Assembly: GCA_013397795.1 (NCBI GenBank)
Contig: VZTJ01003853.1
Coordinates: 280,218-344,217, forward strand
DNA length: 64,000 nt
From: Orthonyx spaldingii
Taxonomy: Eukaryota; Chordata; Aves; Passeriformes; Orthonychidae
Reading direction: 5' to 3'
The first letter of the stretch is position 1. The number at the start of each line of letters is the position of its first letter. The notes beneath the pieces are model-generated. The model was not told the origin of the DNA, searched no databases, and saw only the letters and a list, made by a program, of their open reading frames with translations. The position numbers and the translations under genes were made by a program. This document shows positions 13,009-27,268 of this stretch, piece by piece.

Positions 13009-15655
13009 CTGTTCCTAGATATGCCATAAAAAATAATGAAAAGTTTTAAATGACACATACTGATTTAAAAAGTGGAGATTGATCTTCATTTCCTTTCTTG
13101 TTTCACACGTATGGTCCATTTTTTAAAATTTTTGGTTTACTTTTATTAGAGCTGGTGGTATTTTTGTGGTAATTGCTTCAGCCTGATACAAATGTGCTTT
13201 AATAGAAAAACAGTGAGGTGTTTAGGTATTCCTAATTCATAAACAAATATTAATAGTCCATATAGCATTTTGCTTTTGAAATGGAGCTGCCTGCAAAATA
13301 TGAGCAATCATGGGTGAAGATATCTCAAACAGAAAATCTCGTTACCTTGCTTTTAACTTCTCTTTTGGAATTGCTATAAAACTGCTATGGCCTGGGAACA
13401 GTACTCCAAATTCCAAATGTTCCTTCTTAATTAAGTTGTTAACTGGAAGCCTGTCTATCCTCCACCTTCCTGTTTTGCCTGTTGCTGTTCTAGGTCTTCT
13501 TTTCAATTGTTTGAAATAGTATTTTTTGTTGGAATAAATTTTACTCAAATAGCAAAAGCCTTAGAATTAAAGCTATTTGTTACACAAAAATTGAATGCCT
13601 TTTAATGTCTTTGTAGGTTATTGGACAAGTCCCTTTTTTTGGGATGCTATGATGTCCCGTATGTTGGTTTAAAATGAGACATTTCAGTAAATGAAGGGAA
13701 GACAAGTGAAATGGCAGAAACTTGCTTGATTTTTCTTGCTTACAGATGCTCTCTCATTTCCCACAGTTACCAGCTTTTTTTTTTCCATCCTGAGCTTCCC
13801 TAAAAAGGCATAAATTCACTCTGTTAGTATGTGGAGTATTTGAACATTCCATTACTTAAAATCCAACATGATACATGGATTTGTGTTTTGCTTTCAAGCT
13901 CATTGTTCTGAGCTGAAACTGCCATTAATTTTTCCATATCAAACAACACAATTGGCTTATTTGTCAAGGAATTATGTGCCATTAGCCGTATTTATCCATG
14001 TTAACACTTAAAGGGTAAAGGCCTGGGAGCAGATTTGAGATTGAAGGGGGTGAAATTAGATATTAGGGATGTCAAAGGATTTCCTCAAATTATTTTTTTA
14101 AAAACTAATAAAGCTGCAACTGCGTATGCTTCCCATCTGAGGTGGTTTTTTAGAATGAAGAACAGCTAATGCTAACCATGTTCTGTCTGTGAGCTTATTT
14201 GTGTACTAAATATACTAAGGTATATAGATTAATATTACTGGTGTTGATTTTTCCTAGTTATTTATTTCTTGAATGCAGAATCTCTCACATATTATTTATT
14301 CTCAGACTTTAATTGTAGTAATACAAGTGATGTCTTTCTAGTCTCAAGAATTCATAGTAATGCACAATGGAGTTTTATTAATAATTAACCTACTGATTTA
14401 TCTTTTTTGGGGTACCCTCTATGATTTCAGGAAGAATTTCTAATTTATTTGAATAACGTGAGAGTTTGTCTTATCTGTGGAGTGAATATTCTCAGTTTAA
14501 TTATCATTTTAATATCTTTGAAGAAAGGAAGAAAACAGGCACAGCATTTCATAACTGTGAGATATAGCTTGTATAAAGGACAACTCCACTATCTTAACTA
14601 GTTTTGTAAATCTTAGGTGGTATCTAAGTGGTTTGGCTATGTCTGGTTAGCTGCTTATGCATTATTTTAGTGTTGTGTAGTAATCCTATCATTTTAGAAA
14701 CAGTATTAATCTGAAAAACATTGCAGACCTTTGTCAAACTTTCAGGAGAGAGACTTAGATAGAAGACAGAGAATGAACACTTACACAACTGCTATTACAC
14801 GTTTATTTCTAAAAGTACTTTTAAAAATCTGTCAATGCCTTAAGTATTCTCATGCTGTTTAAGTTTAAGCTGTTCTTTACTTGATGCTTTGTCAATACAC
14901 TGATTCTTGGTTTCCTCAGCTGAAACTCAATTGCCTCTTAGACAATTTCATAGTTGGCATTAAATGTTCCTTGAAGCAGAGAAACAAAAATGAATGCAAA
15001 CATTACATTCTTTAATGAATTCAATTGCAGTCCGTGCAGTTGTTTGAGACTTTAAAAATAACCTGTGACTAATCACTTTGTGACCATATCATTGTCCTCT
15101 GAGATTCCCAACTACACTGTGAGATACTCTGATATATGTCTTGTTGGTTTAAAAAGTGGGACAATTCGTGATCTATTTCTATACGTACACTTGCCTGTCC
15201 CACTGCTGAAAGTGGCTCTAAAAATGTCAAGAAGAGCTGTGAGAAGCAGTGCAGTGAACCACTCATTGTGGGCCTGCACAGAAAGATGGGAGCAAGGAAG
15301 GGTGAAGAACAGTAGCTCCTGTGATCCTTCCTTTATCTCTTTATCTTCTGCTGCATTTTGGGGCAGAAAGGACATAAACAGAAACACAGCAGTCTTGCAG
15401 TGATAAATATCATGTACTTCATTGTTATTTTTAGTAGCCCCTTTGTTTTAAACTGATCTACAATTACATGTCAAATCAGAGTTCTTCAGTTTCACATAAA
15501 TAGAATTAACCCTTTTTTTCTTTAAAAATCAGTTTCTTGCCTTTTTTTTCTGTGTATTGTGACAGCACATTGAAGAAAAATTAGGAAAATGTGGTAACAA
15601 TTGACCACAGCACCTTCCAAAAATGATGTAATCCTGAAAATAAGTGTCGCCCTTC

Positions 15656-15684
15656 AAAAAAAAAAATAAAAAAATTAAAAAAAT
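15656..15684. repeat. A-rich low-complexity run
   Basis: Runs of A are interrupted by single T or TT steps. I see no adjoining element for which this would be a tail. Confidence 0.7.
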
Positions 15685-18600
15685 AGAGGGATATATGAAA
15701 GCTTGCTGCTTAAAACCTTCCAATAAATGGCATTTATCATACTGGTATTCAGTCAGTCAGTTTTTTGTTTCCTTGTTTGTTTCGTTCGTTTGTTTTTCCT
15801 TGTGAGGTCATGTTTTTGTATGGTTTGAGTCTTTCAATTTGAGCCTGTCAAACCTAAATTAAAACACAGAATTGCTGAAATATGTTTTTCCTATGGTCTT
15901 CCTATAGACTATTTGCAATCCTGGCTTGTGTGTGTTTTATTGGAAACCATATTAATGAAAGGAGAAGAAGCAACACTTACAGCAAGGAGAATGTTCCTGC
16001 ATTTGAGTCACAGGCTCTGAGGCTTTATTTCACCTGGTTTGTGATGGAAACTCCACAGACAAACACCACCTATTCAGGAGTACTGATGTGAGGAAGGTCC
16101 TGTCACTTTCTCCTGGTTCCAACTTGACCCATGAAACCTGTGCTGTTTCTTTCCACTTCTTGAGCTTCCACATCTTTCCAGATGCATGTACAGCTGAGTG
16201 CTCTCACCATCAAACCCAGTTCAGCTTTTGTGCTGGTAGGAGAAATATTGCTGCATACTCAGTTTGCTGTACAAACATGCTTTACTACTTATGATATCAA
16301 TTAGATAATGCAAACTTGCTCTACAGCTATGGAACGGGGTAAAACAGGAGAAGAGAATAGAAGAATAAGGTTTTTGTGATTAGCCAAATGTCCATCATAC
16401 CCATTTCTGAACATTATGCATTTTTAAGGAGTTGATGCCTTGTGTGGGGAATCAAACTGCATGTCAAATAGTGTCTTTAATCTGGTCCAAATACAAAGTT
16501 GCAAAAGAATATGAAGCTTTTATTGCACCAATACAAGTATTGCTTTTAGATGACAGAAGTGTGAAACTGAAGTCCTGTTCACTTTTCATCATTCAAAATA
16601 CCATAGATCTGTTGAAATAAAACAAGAATATAAAACTCTATGTTTGGAGCAATGTCTGAAACAAGTATTTATAACAAATACTTCATCATTTAGGGTTCTG
16701 TCTTATGAAATATCATAAAGATTTTTTTGCTTAAACTGAATGTCTTATATTAACTCATATAGTCTGATTCACAGGAGCAGGGAGACCTAAGCTCTCGGTC
16801 TTGCATTTATCTCTACTCCAAAATGAAAAATACTTGCTTTCCAGGCCTTGTGTAATACATGGCTACTTTGTGTGGAAGTACTTGAAGAATGATCTAGATG
16901 CAGACCATATTACATTATTCTAAGATTGGATTTGTAGCAAGGCCAATCTTCCTACTCAATTTATCTTTCAATTTGTGAGTGAGTTAGTGGAGTGCTGTTT
17001 TGAGTTATGGAGATTAAGTTCAGGGATAATGAAAAATTAGAAAATACTTGGGCAAAATGACCTGACATGACAAGACTCAAGGAGTTCAATCGGATGGATT
17101 AGAGAGGTCCTACAGTTGGACAATATTAAAGGTCCAAACACTGAAGCAAAACAAATTTGGATGATAGCGGAAAGTAAGATTTTTTATAGAATTTGAGTGC
17201 AGTTGTTAAGATTGTCAAGAGGTGTTCAACATGGCAACATTTTAATCAAACTTTGATATTTTAAGAGTGAATCTTGTCATTCAAATGGCAATTAAATCCA
17301 GGCAATCATTTGGATTATGCAGGTAATTGAGTTTGATCAAAATGATAATTTAAAATTTTGTAGTGATGTAAGACACTTTAAATTAGAAATAGAGAAAAGA
17401 AGAATATATTGGGGTACTGTTAGAAAATTTCATGTGTATAAAATTTTTATAGTCTTCTTATAGTCTTCAAAGACTTTTCAATTAAGTGCAAAGGGCTGAA
17501 ACTGAATACATGTTGAATGTTTTTCATGCAATGCATTAAATCATCTTTTAGTAAAGGAACTTCTAAGGTTTATAAGGATTTCTAATGTGTACAACTTTAA
17601 TATTGTGTAGTATTTTCTCTCTTTGAGGTAAAGAAAAAGCAGTTTGCTTCAGAAGTTTTTGTTTACTTGCTGACATTTAGTAAGGTTGTGAGAAGTTCAG
17701 TTAAAAACATATTGAGGCACACATGACACCCCTATTAGCTTTCTCCTTCTGTGGGACATGAGTGGTCATGTCTTATATTAACACTTAGATAATGGGGGAA
17801 GTTTTAAATAAAAATGGGATTTTGGCGTTTATTATCCAAAACTAGTATTTCTCATACTGTTTTATACTTAAATTCATCAGCAAAACAAGCAGAGCAGAAT
17901 GACTTTGTGTGACACGCTACGTTAGAAAGTTGATCCTTTGCAATTCTTCAGATGCAGTGTATTGTGTTGTTTGGGTTTTTTCTTTTGTCTGCTATCTTAA
18001 TTGGTTCGCGAGGTGCTCAGCATTTTATAGACCTGCACTACAATGTTGGTCTTCTAAGACATTAATACATGTTTTAATTTGTATCATCTTTCAGGTGTGT
18101 TTTGCCTGTTTCTGTCAGCATAACAGTTTCATTTCAATTTGTTAACTTGGTATTGTTGTCTCTTATTTTCTGACTTGGATCTGTCTGTTCTTACAGTTAT
18201 AAGGAAATGTTAAAAAGCATGAGTATTAATTCCTGAATTGTTGGCTTGCTTTTGTCATGGTCACTTGATATGTACCAAGCTGAGAAATAGGATTTCCTAT
18301 TTCTTTTTGTTAGAAGGCTAGAGATTTTGTAAGACATCTGATTAATACTTTTACAGTAAGTGAGTGTGTGTCTCTTGCTATTCTCAAGGTGGCACATTGC
18401 TTCTTTTATCTCTTTGTTTCAATCATGAGAAAATTCTTGCAAAGAGAGATGATCAAAGATACAAGCAGTCTCATGAAGAATGTTAAATGTTTATTCAAAG
18501 ACAAACATCAAATCCTGAGTGCATTCTCTTCACTCTTCATTGAGCAAGTAGACCTCTTTTTCCAGGGAGAGAAAGACATGATGTATTCCAAAAGCCTTTC

Positions 18601-20348
18601 AGCCGGACAAATGTAATGACTTGCCATTGCCAGTATTTTCTACCTCTCTTACTACCTCTGCTGTATTACTCAGATTGTGTCTTACCAATAGTCTTAGAGA
18701 GAACATTTTTATAGTTCAGTCTCTTTAGATTCAAATAGCTTACAATGTAACATGACATGTATTTACCAGTCTAAATTGTATACAGGGGAGTAGTAATTAT
18801 TTCAATCTGGAAAAAAAAAAAAATCATGCAGCATGTACTTTACTGCACATTTTTTTCTTTTTAATCAATATATTCAGTTACTCTTCTCATCCTATTTCAT
18901 TTTAGCCCCTAAGAAGAAATGAATTCCTCCAGTTCTACTCCAAGAAATAACTTTTTGATGAGGGTTATATAGGCTTATATGTGTATCTTTGCACTTTTTT
19001 ACTAGGCAGTTTTTCTAGACAATTTGTGATATAAATGGAAAAAATACTGTAACAATAGCCAATATACTGCTGTATTAAAATAAAGCTGGGGTAATTTTGT
19101 TTTCTTTCTTCAACACAGAAAAAGAATTTGCAATTGAAATATGGCAGTTATCTTTATAAGCTAGAAATTGAAATTGGTGGTATTTATGTTTTTTCTTCTG
19201 TGCATTGTAAAGTTATATACATTGTAGAAAAATAAACACTTATAACTCGGAATGTAAAAAGGGACCTAATCTATTACCTGTGCTCATTGTTTCTTTGAAG
19301 TGAAAATTTATTTATTTGAAATGCATGAATACATCTATAGTTTTCTAGCTGACGTAGTTTATTCAAACTTCAGGTGACTTAATTTATGATAAACAAATGT
19401 ACCAGAGACATTTTGAATACCAGGACAGTACTCTGGTTTATGTTGTTCCTTACCAGGAAGTTGCTGGAGTCTTGGAGATTATGCAAGGAAAACATCATTT
19501 ATTCTCTTGCTCCTTCATGGGCATCTGGTGTCTACCACTGAAAAACAAACAGATTGTGTTACATGGACATTTAATCTGATAATTTTGAACAGTTTTTCTG
19601 CTTGTTTAGTCATAGCCATGATTTAAAAGAAAAAGAGAAAATTGTGAATAAATAACCTTATGCAAAAATTTTCATGCCAACTCTATTTCTAATTGACATT
19701 CTTAGTCCCTTCCCCAAGATCTTCCTTTACCCTAACATGCAGGATACAATTAATGTCAAACTCTGGATTTCAGTGAGGTAGCATAAAATGTTACCACCAT
19801 TATAGTTACTACAGCATTAGCTGGGGTAAGTAATACCACTGTAAGAGTGTCTTCCTCCTTTCAGGGAAAAATGAAACAAACAACTGGCACAGCTTTCATA
19901 GTTCTCATGGACATGGGTTTTACTTTGTCCCAGATCGGTAAAGTATAGATGGCCATTACTTACCTTTCCTAGGTTTTTGTGAATTCTTCCTGTCTGCTGC
20001 ACTAAGAGCTTTAGGTTGCAAAACAGTTTCCATTAATTCCAAAAGTCTGTCTGTCCCTGCCATAAGTACCCTTCCCAGGAGCCTGGCTTTCTCTCCCCAT
20101 GGTCAGAACCTTTAACGCCATCTCACATGCAGGGTGGAATTATTGGCTGCCCAGCCTCATGATGGTGGCAATCAGTGCAACCTCTGCCTGTGTGTGTCCC
20201 TGACAAAGTACTTTTGGCTGGTATTTCCTTTGTGTGGTGACAGATAGCTTGCGAGATAAAGGCCTTGTGTACACACAGAAGTGAATTAATTTAATTAAAG
20301 CAAGCTGGATATTTTGAGCAACTTCTGTATAGATGCTCTTGCTTCCTT

Positions 20349-20362
20349 AGCTTAGCTAAGCT
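20349..20362. repeat. Perfect 14-bp palindrome
   Basis: The sequence agcttagctaagct is identical to its own reverse complement. It could be a dimeric protein-binding site or coincidence; nothing nearby decides. Confidence 0.7.
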
Positions 20363-22794
20363 CCTTTTCAAGATAACCTTTGTAAATCCTGATTTAAACC
20401 ATTAGTTATTATCAATCATTTGAAAATAGATGAACTACCTGTGTTTAAATACTTCTATTTAAATTAATGACTTAAATCTTCTTCAAAGAGTCAATGTGAG
20501 GACCAAAGCTGGTTATGGATTGGACACGACCCATATTTTTCTCAATTAGGATAAAGACACCATAATGATGGTCAGGCTGGACTGTACAATGAGCCATAAA
20601 GTACTCTTGCAAGATATATATCTGCATTTTCATGGTTTGTTTTTTCATTCTGAATGAGATTTACATTTCCAAGAATCCATTTGCGAATAATTTCTGATCT
20701 TGCACCTTGCCTGAACTTTGGCCATAAGTCTTTGACTGTGATGCTACTACTGTTTCTAGATCAATTAGTGATGCCGGAAAGAAGCTTTTGGTATAAAATG
20801 GGGGGAGATATAGCCTGATTAGATGAGCTGTATGGTGACAACAATTATGAATTGAAACTCAAATATTTTTTGTAATATAAAGTGAAGGAAGTATAACATA
20901 AGGGCTAGGAAAAAAGGAAGTAATCAAGAAAGTTGTATTTTATTTTTAAAGATGCATTTTGAGGGCCTGAGCTCATTTTATTTTGGGAGAAGAGGTGGAG
21001 GTAGTCTGTTTTGGGCTTTTGGATTGTGTTTGTTGTGGGTTTTCTTGGGATTTTCAGACTTACAAATCTGATATTTAGTTTTACTCCCAAATCATGTGTA
21101 TCATGCGTCTTTTTAATATTTTCAGATCTGCTATCATACTGAGATATTTAAAGATTAGGATATGGACTTGGGAAAAGGAAATATAATCTCAAATATAACA
21201 CACACATCTTGGAGAAGAAGCTCATCTGAGCCCATCCTGTGTGAGAGGAGAAACAAAAGCATGAATAAAATATTTAGAGATGCCTGAAAACACAAGGTGA
21301 ATGAGTGGATCTAAGTAATCTCCATTAGGATTTCTGTGCTGAGCAGTAACTGGTTAGTGTCATGGGCATAGCAGCTACCTTCCTACTCAGTGAGGTGACA
21401 GAGAACCACTTCTTTTTCCGATAGGCACTTAATCAGTGGAGACCACTGCCTTACAAGATTGCAGAATGGGCTAAGTAAAAGATGGGGTGTGGAAGCTGAC
21501 AAATTACTTTGAGTGGTAATTAAGTAAAGGGACTGGTGCTTTTAAGGAACGACAGAAGAAAACAGCAAAGCACAGGGCGAGAAAGAGATATGGACATAGC
21601 AAAGTAGCATTTGTAATGTGATCCTGGAGTAAGAACAGAGTTCTAGGTAAGGGGTGGGAAAAGGTTTCCAGCCCCTTTTTATACTTGGGATTTAGATCTC
21701 TAAGGAAAGGTGATGAGTTTTACTTTTTTTCTGATGAGCTAAATGAAGGGAATCTCTCATTGGCCACCAGCAAGAATAGTTGGGACTACATCAGACATGA
21801 AAAATCCCTAATGTTCTTATAAAGTTTTCTTTTTCTTCAATGATATAATTTGTGAATTTTTGGCTATGTTCTCCTTGCAAATACTGTAGTCATTGTTTGA
21901 AAGTAGAAAATTTCTAAAAATAGTTTGTAACATTTTTATAATTAAATGTATCATCAAATCCCTTATTAATGTTCTTACCATTTCTGAGAAGTGGCATTTT
22001 AGATAAGTGTATCAGTATGTATTCCAGAGGTTGTAATAATTTTTGTAAGAGAAGGAAAGCAATAATTTTTTTCCTGCTTTCCCCTGATGTATTAAATCAT
22101 AAGCTATTTTTCTAATTTTTCACCGCCTTGTGTTCTACCTGTAGTAGCATTTGCTGCACTTTGTATCTGAGATTTCTAACTCCTACGCTACAAAATCCCT
22201 GAAGATCCACTAAGAGAGGACCTTGACAAAGTAATAAAAATGTTTTTGTTTTATTTTGTTTGTTAATCGTGTACTGTACACAGCAGAGCTCTCTTGAAGT
22301 TGTTTATATATTTTTGGCTCGCTTAATCTCAGCAGAGAATTGCTATGGTTAACTGACTCCAACCTGTGGATCCTAGAGAAGGTGCTAAAACTCTTCTCTC
22401 TATTTGTTTCTAATTTCCCCAAAACAATTAATTCATCTATATTGTTCTTCATAGTACAGACAGAACATAGGTGCAAGGGTAGATGTTTCTAGAATCATTC
22501 AGTTGTGCTTATACAAGAACTTGATTTTGAATGACAGCTCTTAGCTATTTAAATTTAGCAGTTCTAGGAGCATATCCTGTTACACAGATGTAAACTAGAT
22601 GTGAAAAGGGAGCTTTGGTAGGTCCCAGACAGAAGTTCACTATGGAGCAAAGTGAAATTGAACAAGTTGGTGGATAAAAATGTCAAAAATACTCAGTTTT
22701 TATAGGAAAATTTGTGAAGTACTTACTATTAAGGTCATTGATCACACATCATATTCTTGTCTGTCTTCACCTAGTAATTTTTTTCTTTTAATCA

Positions 22795-23560
22795 GCCTGG
22801 ATGCTAATACAGAAAGAATGAGAAACAAAGAAGAATAGATAAAAGTATTAATGCACAATTAACATTATAACTTAATTGACATAACAGAAATTTGTGGAAA
22901 AACTTGACAGGAATAATACTATAAAAGAAGTGACATATAAAAGGGAAGATTTGTACTGCTCTATTATTCAAATATATGTATGCTTGGTCTGGAATTCAAC
23001 ATGTAGGAAGAATGGGATCTGCAGAAATTCCATGGACAATAATTGAAGGAAAAACAATCAAGGGCACTACTGCGTTGATGTTGCATGGCATACCCCCAGA
23101 TTTGTAAGGACAGGTAGATAGTGCTTTCTGTGAGCAACTACGGCCTAAATCAAAGCAGTCAATATTTCAGGAGGAAGCATTTCCCAGAAATCTTTTGTGG
23201 GAGATGTACTACAAGATGCTAACTGCCTATCAGATTTTTGATAATTTTGTTACAGCTTCTTGGTGTAAAAAGCTGAAATACAGCTCAGATGAACATCAAG
23301 TGTGGGATTTAGGTGAGAATGTGGAAAAGGAGGACAGCTCCTTAAAGCTGATGAAAAGAAGGGAAAGTCAAAGAACAACAAAACAAAACCAATGAACTTG
23401 AAGAAGCCAGACTCCAGACTTCAGTGCAGTTAGCGAGCTGGTAGATGAAATTTCTTGTAATGCACATTTAGGAAAAGTTAAACTATGGCAGTGTAACAAA
23501 GTGGAACAGCAGCAAAGACACAAACTAATAGTAGATTTAGTGAATGGCAACATGAAAACA
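22795..23560 (+). mobile_element. Ancient CR1-like LINE relic, endonuclease region of ORF2
   Basis: Read on the plus strand with stops and frameshifts allowed, the start gives a string like LDANTERMRNKEE, then YNLIDITEICG at about 22866-22897. These match the start of the CR1 apurinic-type endonuclease domain (family patterns N-A-x-S-M-x-N-K-x-E-E and Y-D-L-I-x-I-T-E-T-W-W). The catalytic glutamate of the I-T-E motif is still readable. Near 23415-23485 a block beginning cagacttcagtgcagttagc matches the end of that domain (family pattern A-D-F-x-x-L-R-E-L). The middle is too decayed to align by eye. Divergence is much higher than in the 25572-28245 element, and it resembles the turtle/crocodile-type CR1 more. 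The 140-codon frame on the opposite strand is antisense to this relic. Confidence 0.55.
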
Positions 23561-25571
23561 AATGAAACTATTTTTATTGTCCCCAAAATGTCAAACATCA
23601 CATAAGTATGCTGCAGTGTAAAGTGATGTGGGAGAGCAAAGGAAGACAGAGCATTAAGTAGGAATGGACACATGATATTTATATATGGGAAAAGTAGTCC
23701 TCTGTGTTCTAAACATACATGACAATGTTGAAACCAATTTACTGTGAGCTTTTCTATGTAATTTGTTTGTTTCTGTACCAATATATACATATTCTTATAC
23801 TTCAGATTTAAAGGTAAAAAATATTTATAGTTTTAAAGAACACTTTTCTTGAATTTAAGTATGCAAATATTTTGAAATCTCTCCATAAATTACAGCAGTT
23901 AGAGAATGTTTCTCTTTGGTTACAATCTCCTTTGTATGACTGTTGAAGGTTTTTTTCCATTTATTGTACATAATAGAGTTGAATTAAAGTGTACCTCAGC
24001 ATTCTTGTTTAACATCTCATATACTAGAGAAGTGCCATTTTGATAATTTTTATAATTTTGGCCTAGGAAAAAATCGATATATTATGAATATTCTTGTCTT
24101 GATTGTTAAAATGAGTATGCCACTAAACTGTGTGGTCTGTGACAGAAGTGGCATGTTGAAAGGATTTTGAGCAATCCTTTGTTCCCAGGATTTTAAATCC
24201 GAAGATACAAAATTATCCATTCAGAAGTTCTGATCAATGCAGATTCTCTTATCTCGTTGGGAAAATATTTTCTTCTGGATGAGATAGTATTAGATGCTTT
24301 CTCACCTTCATATGTTTTGCTTGACCTGTGAATTAAATCCCTTCTGAATGTAAGTATTGCTGATTTTTATGGCCTCTCTTTAAGTGCTTCATGAAGTCAG
24401 AGTCACACAAATTATCTTAGTCATAATCTAATTAAATAGAATGAGATCTGTGTTTGCATTTCAGAATTCTGTCTCCCACTCATCATAAATATAGCAAAAT
24501 GTGTATTTTTGCACAGGCAAATATATGTGTATGCCTATATATGAAAACACGTAAAAATAACATGCCTCACAGATCTGTTCCCAGACTGAGCTCTCAAAAT
24601 AGAAAGCAGTAGTGTTCAAAACCAGCTTTAGATTATAACTATGGGCTTTAGTGGTTAATGATGCGGTCCAATAAATATAAAACAAGTGCAGATCTTTGTT
24701 ACACTGCCTGGACTAGCAAATTAAAGCTAAATAATGGAAAAAATAGGCATACAGAATTAGTTTTGTAAGATGGTGATGTATTATTGCTGGACATGAAGAT
24801 AGTTCAGAAAGGCAGAATTTTTAGTGCACTGTTCATATAATGATTAGTATAACAGTGGTTTGTAACACAGTCTTTGAAGAAAAACTTGATGTTTAAGGAG
24901 AAATTTAAAGATAGAAAAAAATTGTATTATTTTGATTGGTGAAAGAACAAAAAAACTCTTCACCAAATCCCAAAATACTATTCCTTGAACACTAAAGAAT
25001 ATTGTAGAAATTAATGCAAAAACCTAAACTTACAGATTTGATTTTGCAACTGTACCAGGATGATTTCATCCAATACTGAGCAGATGATATCTAATGAAGA
25101 ATGTTAAATGTGTACAATTATACTTGTTTCCTTTCTGAAGATCCACTTAGGTTACTAGAACAGGAAAACAAATGTGGGTCTGTGCCTGATGTAGATTTGA
25201 TGAAGTAATTTCCTATTATTTCGTTATTCAGACATCTTGTGTTACAGGGTCCATATAAAGGCCCAAAGTGTGGATCCCCATCTTTTGTTCCCTGCTGGTA
25301 TATGTGGAGTATCTAAATTTCACAAGTCTCTCTGTCTGTAAAATTGCTGCTGGTGTATTTTGCCATAAACAGGCACCAGTGAAGAATTTGTCAGTTAATG
25401 CTTTTCATGTCTGAATTTCCATACAAAGTATTTAGCTGATAGCTTGCGCATGGGGATTGACGTAATAATGATCCTATAATTATGGATTGATGAACACGTT
25501 CTTGTGCAATAAGCCAGTGGATGTACACATTCTGAATGCCAGTTTCTTTCTAAAAATTAAAGCATATTCTT
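23561..25571. other. Unique AT-rich non-coding sequence
   Basis: There is no supported gene or element between the old CR1 relic and the large CR1. Frames are under 100 codons and have no motif. Confidence 0.55.
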
Positions 25572-25825
25572 AGAAACACAGAATCATGGAATATGTTGAG
25601 TTGGAAGGCACCCATCAGGATCATCAATCCCAACTCTTGGCTTTGTGCAGGACACCCAAACAACCACACCATGTGCCTGAGAGCATTGTCCAAATGCTTT
25701 TTGAACTCAGACAAGCTGGGTGCTGTGAACACTTCTGTGGGGAGCCTGTTCCAGTGCTCAGCCACCTTCTGGGTGAAAAACCTTTTCTTGATATCCAACT
25801 TAAACCTCCCCTCACTCAGCTTCAT
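25550..25825 (-). pseudogene. CR1 ORF2 C-terminal remnant (91-codon frame)
   Basis: This intact short frame encodes the last part of CR1 ORF2: an RFKLDIKKRFF segment, a VAEHWNRLP segment, then a FKKHLDNAL segment. These are hallmark residues of the CR1 ORF2 C-terminus, a region of unclear function downstream of the reverse transcriptase. The frame runs past the normal ORF2 end into the 3' tail and flanking DNA. It is part of the dead element at 25572-28245 and not a host gene. Confidence 0.8.
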
Positions 25826-26995
25826 GCCATTTCCTTGAGTCCTATCACTGGTTATGGGAATGAAGAGATCAGTACCTGCCCCTCTCCTTCCTCTTGTGAG
25901 GATATTGAAGAAAACTGTGAGGTCTCTCCTCAGTCTCCTCTTGTCCAGGCTGAACAGACCAAGTGACCACAGCTACTCCTCATATGGTTTCACTTCCAGA
26001 CCTTCACCATCTTTGTTGCCCTCATTTGGACACTCTCTAACAGTTTAATTTGCTTCTTGTACTTGGGCATCTAAAACTGGACCTCCTTGAGGTGAGGATG
26101 ACCCAGTGCAGAGTAGAGCAGGACAATCCCCTCCCTTGCCCAGCTGATGCCCAGTGTCTCATGCCAGGCATGGATTCTGACCACAGGACATGGATGTCCC
26201 TCCTGGCTACCAGGGCACTGCTGACTCATGTTCAACTTGCCATTGACCAGGATCCCCAGGTCCCTTTCCATAGTACTACTCTCCAGCCTCTCACTTCCTA
26301 CTCTGTCCCTACATCCGGTTGCTGTTGCAGGTGCAGAATCCAGCCCCTGCCCTTTTTAAACTTCATATGGTTGGTGATTGCTCAGCCCTCTAGTTCGTTG
26401 AGCTTTCTCTTCAGGATCTCTCTGCCCTCGAGGCAGTCAACAGCTCCTCCCAATTTAGTGTCATCATCAAACTTACTTAGTATTCCTCCGAGTCCCACGT
26501 TGAAGTTGTTTATGAAGATGTTGAAGTTAAGTGGGGCAAGGATGGAACCCTGTGAAACCCCACCAGTGACAGGTCACCAGTACGATGTCACCCCATTCAC
26601 TGTAACCTGCTGTGCCCCACCTGGGAGCCAGTTGCTTGCTCATCGCATGCGCAGCTTTGGGCTGGGCATTTAGTCTAGGAGGACACTGTGAGAGATGGTA
26701 TACAAAATTTTGCTGAAGTCCAGAAAGACCACATCTACTGGTTTCCTTAATCAGGTAGGTGAGATACCCTGTTTTAGGTTCAACAAGCAGGACTTTCCTC
26801 TCATGAAGCTGGGCTGACCGTAACCAGTGACTGCATTGTCCTTCAGCTCTTCTTCAATACTTCCCAGAATAATTTTCCCTATGGATTTACCAGGCACTGA
26901 ACTGAACTGACAGGCCTGTAGTTTCCAGGGTCCTCCTTCCTGCCCTTCTTGAAAACTGGGACGGTGTTTGCAAGCTTCCAGCCAGTTGGGACCTC

Positions 26996-27268
26996 TCAGG
27001 ATTCCCAAGACCACTCAAAAACCACTAAGAGAGGCTTTGCGATCACATCACACAGGTCTTTGGGGATTCTCAGACAAAACCCATCAGGCCCCATAGATTT
27101 GCAGGGATCCAGCTGGAGCAGGCAATACTGCACAGTTTCAGGGCCATGTGTGAGCTGATCATTCTCACAGTCATGGTCCTCCAGCTCAGGGCACTGAGAC
27201 TGCCTTAATCTGTCATCAGTGTTGAAGACAGAAGCAAAAAATGTGTCAAACACCTCTGCCTTGTCCAT
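26996..27268 (-). pseudogene. CR1 ORF2 reverse-transcriptase N-terminal remnant (90-codon frame)
   Basis: This frame carries the segment leading into the reverse transcriptase. It has KAEVFDTFFASVFN near the start, an ELEDHD segment, then CKSMGPDGF followed by IPKDLCDVIAKPL, which match the CR1 ORF2 pattern. It breaks after about 90 codons, and the following segment is found in another frame (26751-27014, with a GPWKLQACQFSSVPGK block), showing a frameshift between them. It is a remnant of the 25572-28245 element. Confidence 0.85.

Larger units (their letters stand above)
13009..22794. other. Unique AT-rich non-coding sequence
   Basis: Nearly 10 kb without a supported gene or confident transposon. 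Frames reach 112 codons (15065-15403) but have no recognisable motif and overlap equally long frames on the other strand. Local features are an A-rich run at 15656-15684, a T/G-rich run near 15760-15800, a 12-base duplication (ttatagtcttc) near 17447-17470, and a perfect 14-bp palindrome at 20349-20362. It is intergenic or intronic. Confidence 0.6.

Noticed and set aside
15065..15403. 112-codon plus-strand frame
   Set aside because: Two comparable frames overlap it on the minus strand, no motif is visible, and there are no convincing splice or start features.
23368..23790. 140-codon minus-strand frame rich in Cys, Phe and Leu
   Set aside because: It overlaps an old CR1 relic on the other strand, has no motif, and its composition is what AT-rich antisense DNA gives.
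26050..26673. 207-codon plus-strand open frame, the longest in the window
   Set aside because: It is exactly antisense to the reverse-transcriptase region of the 25572-28245 CR1, whose minus-strand motifs explain the sequence. The plus translation has no recognisable domain.
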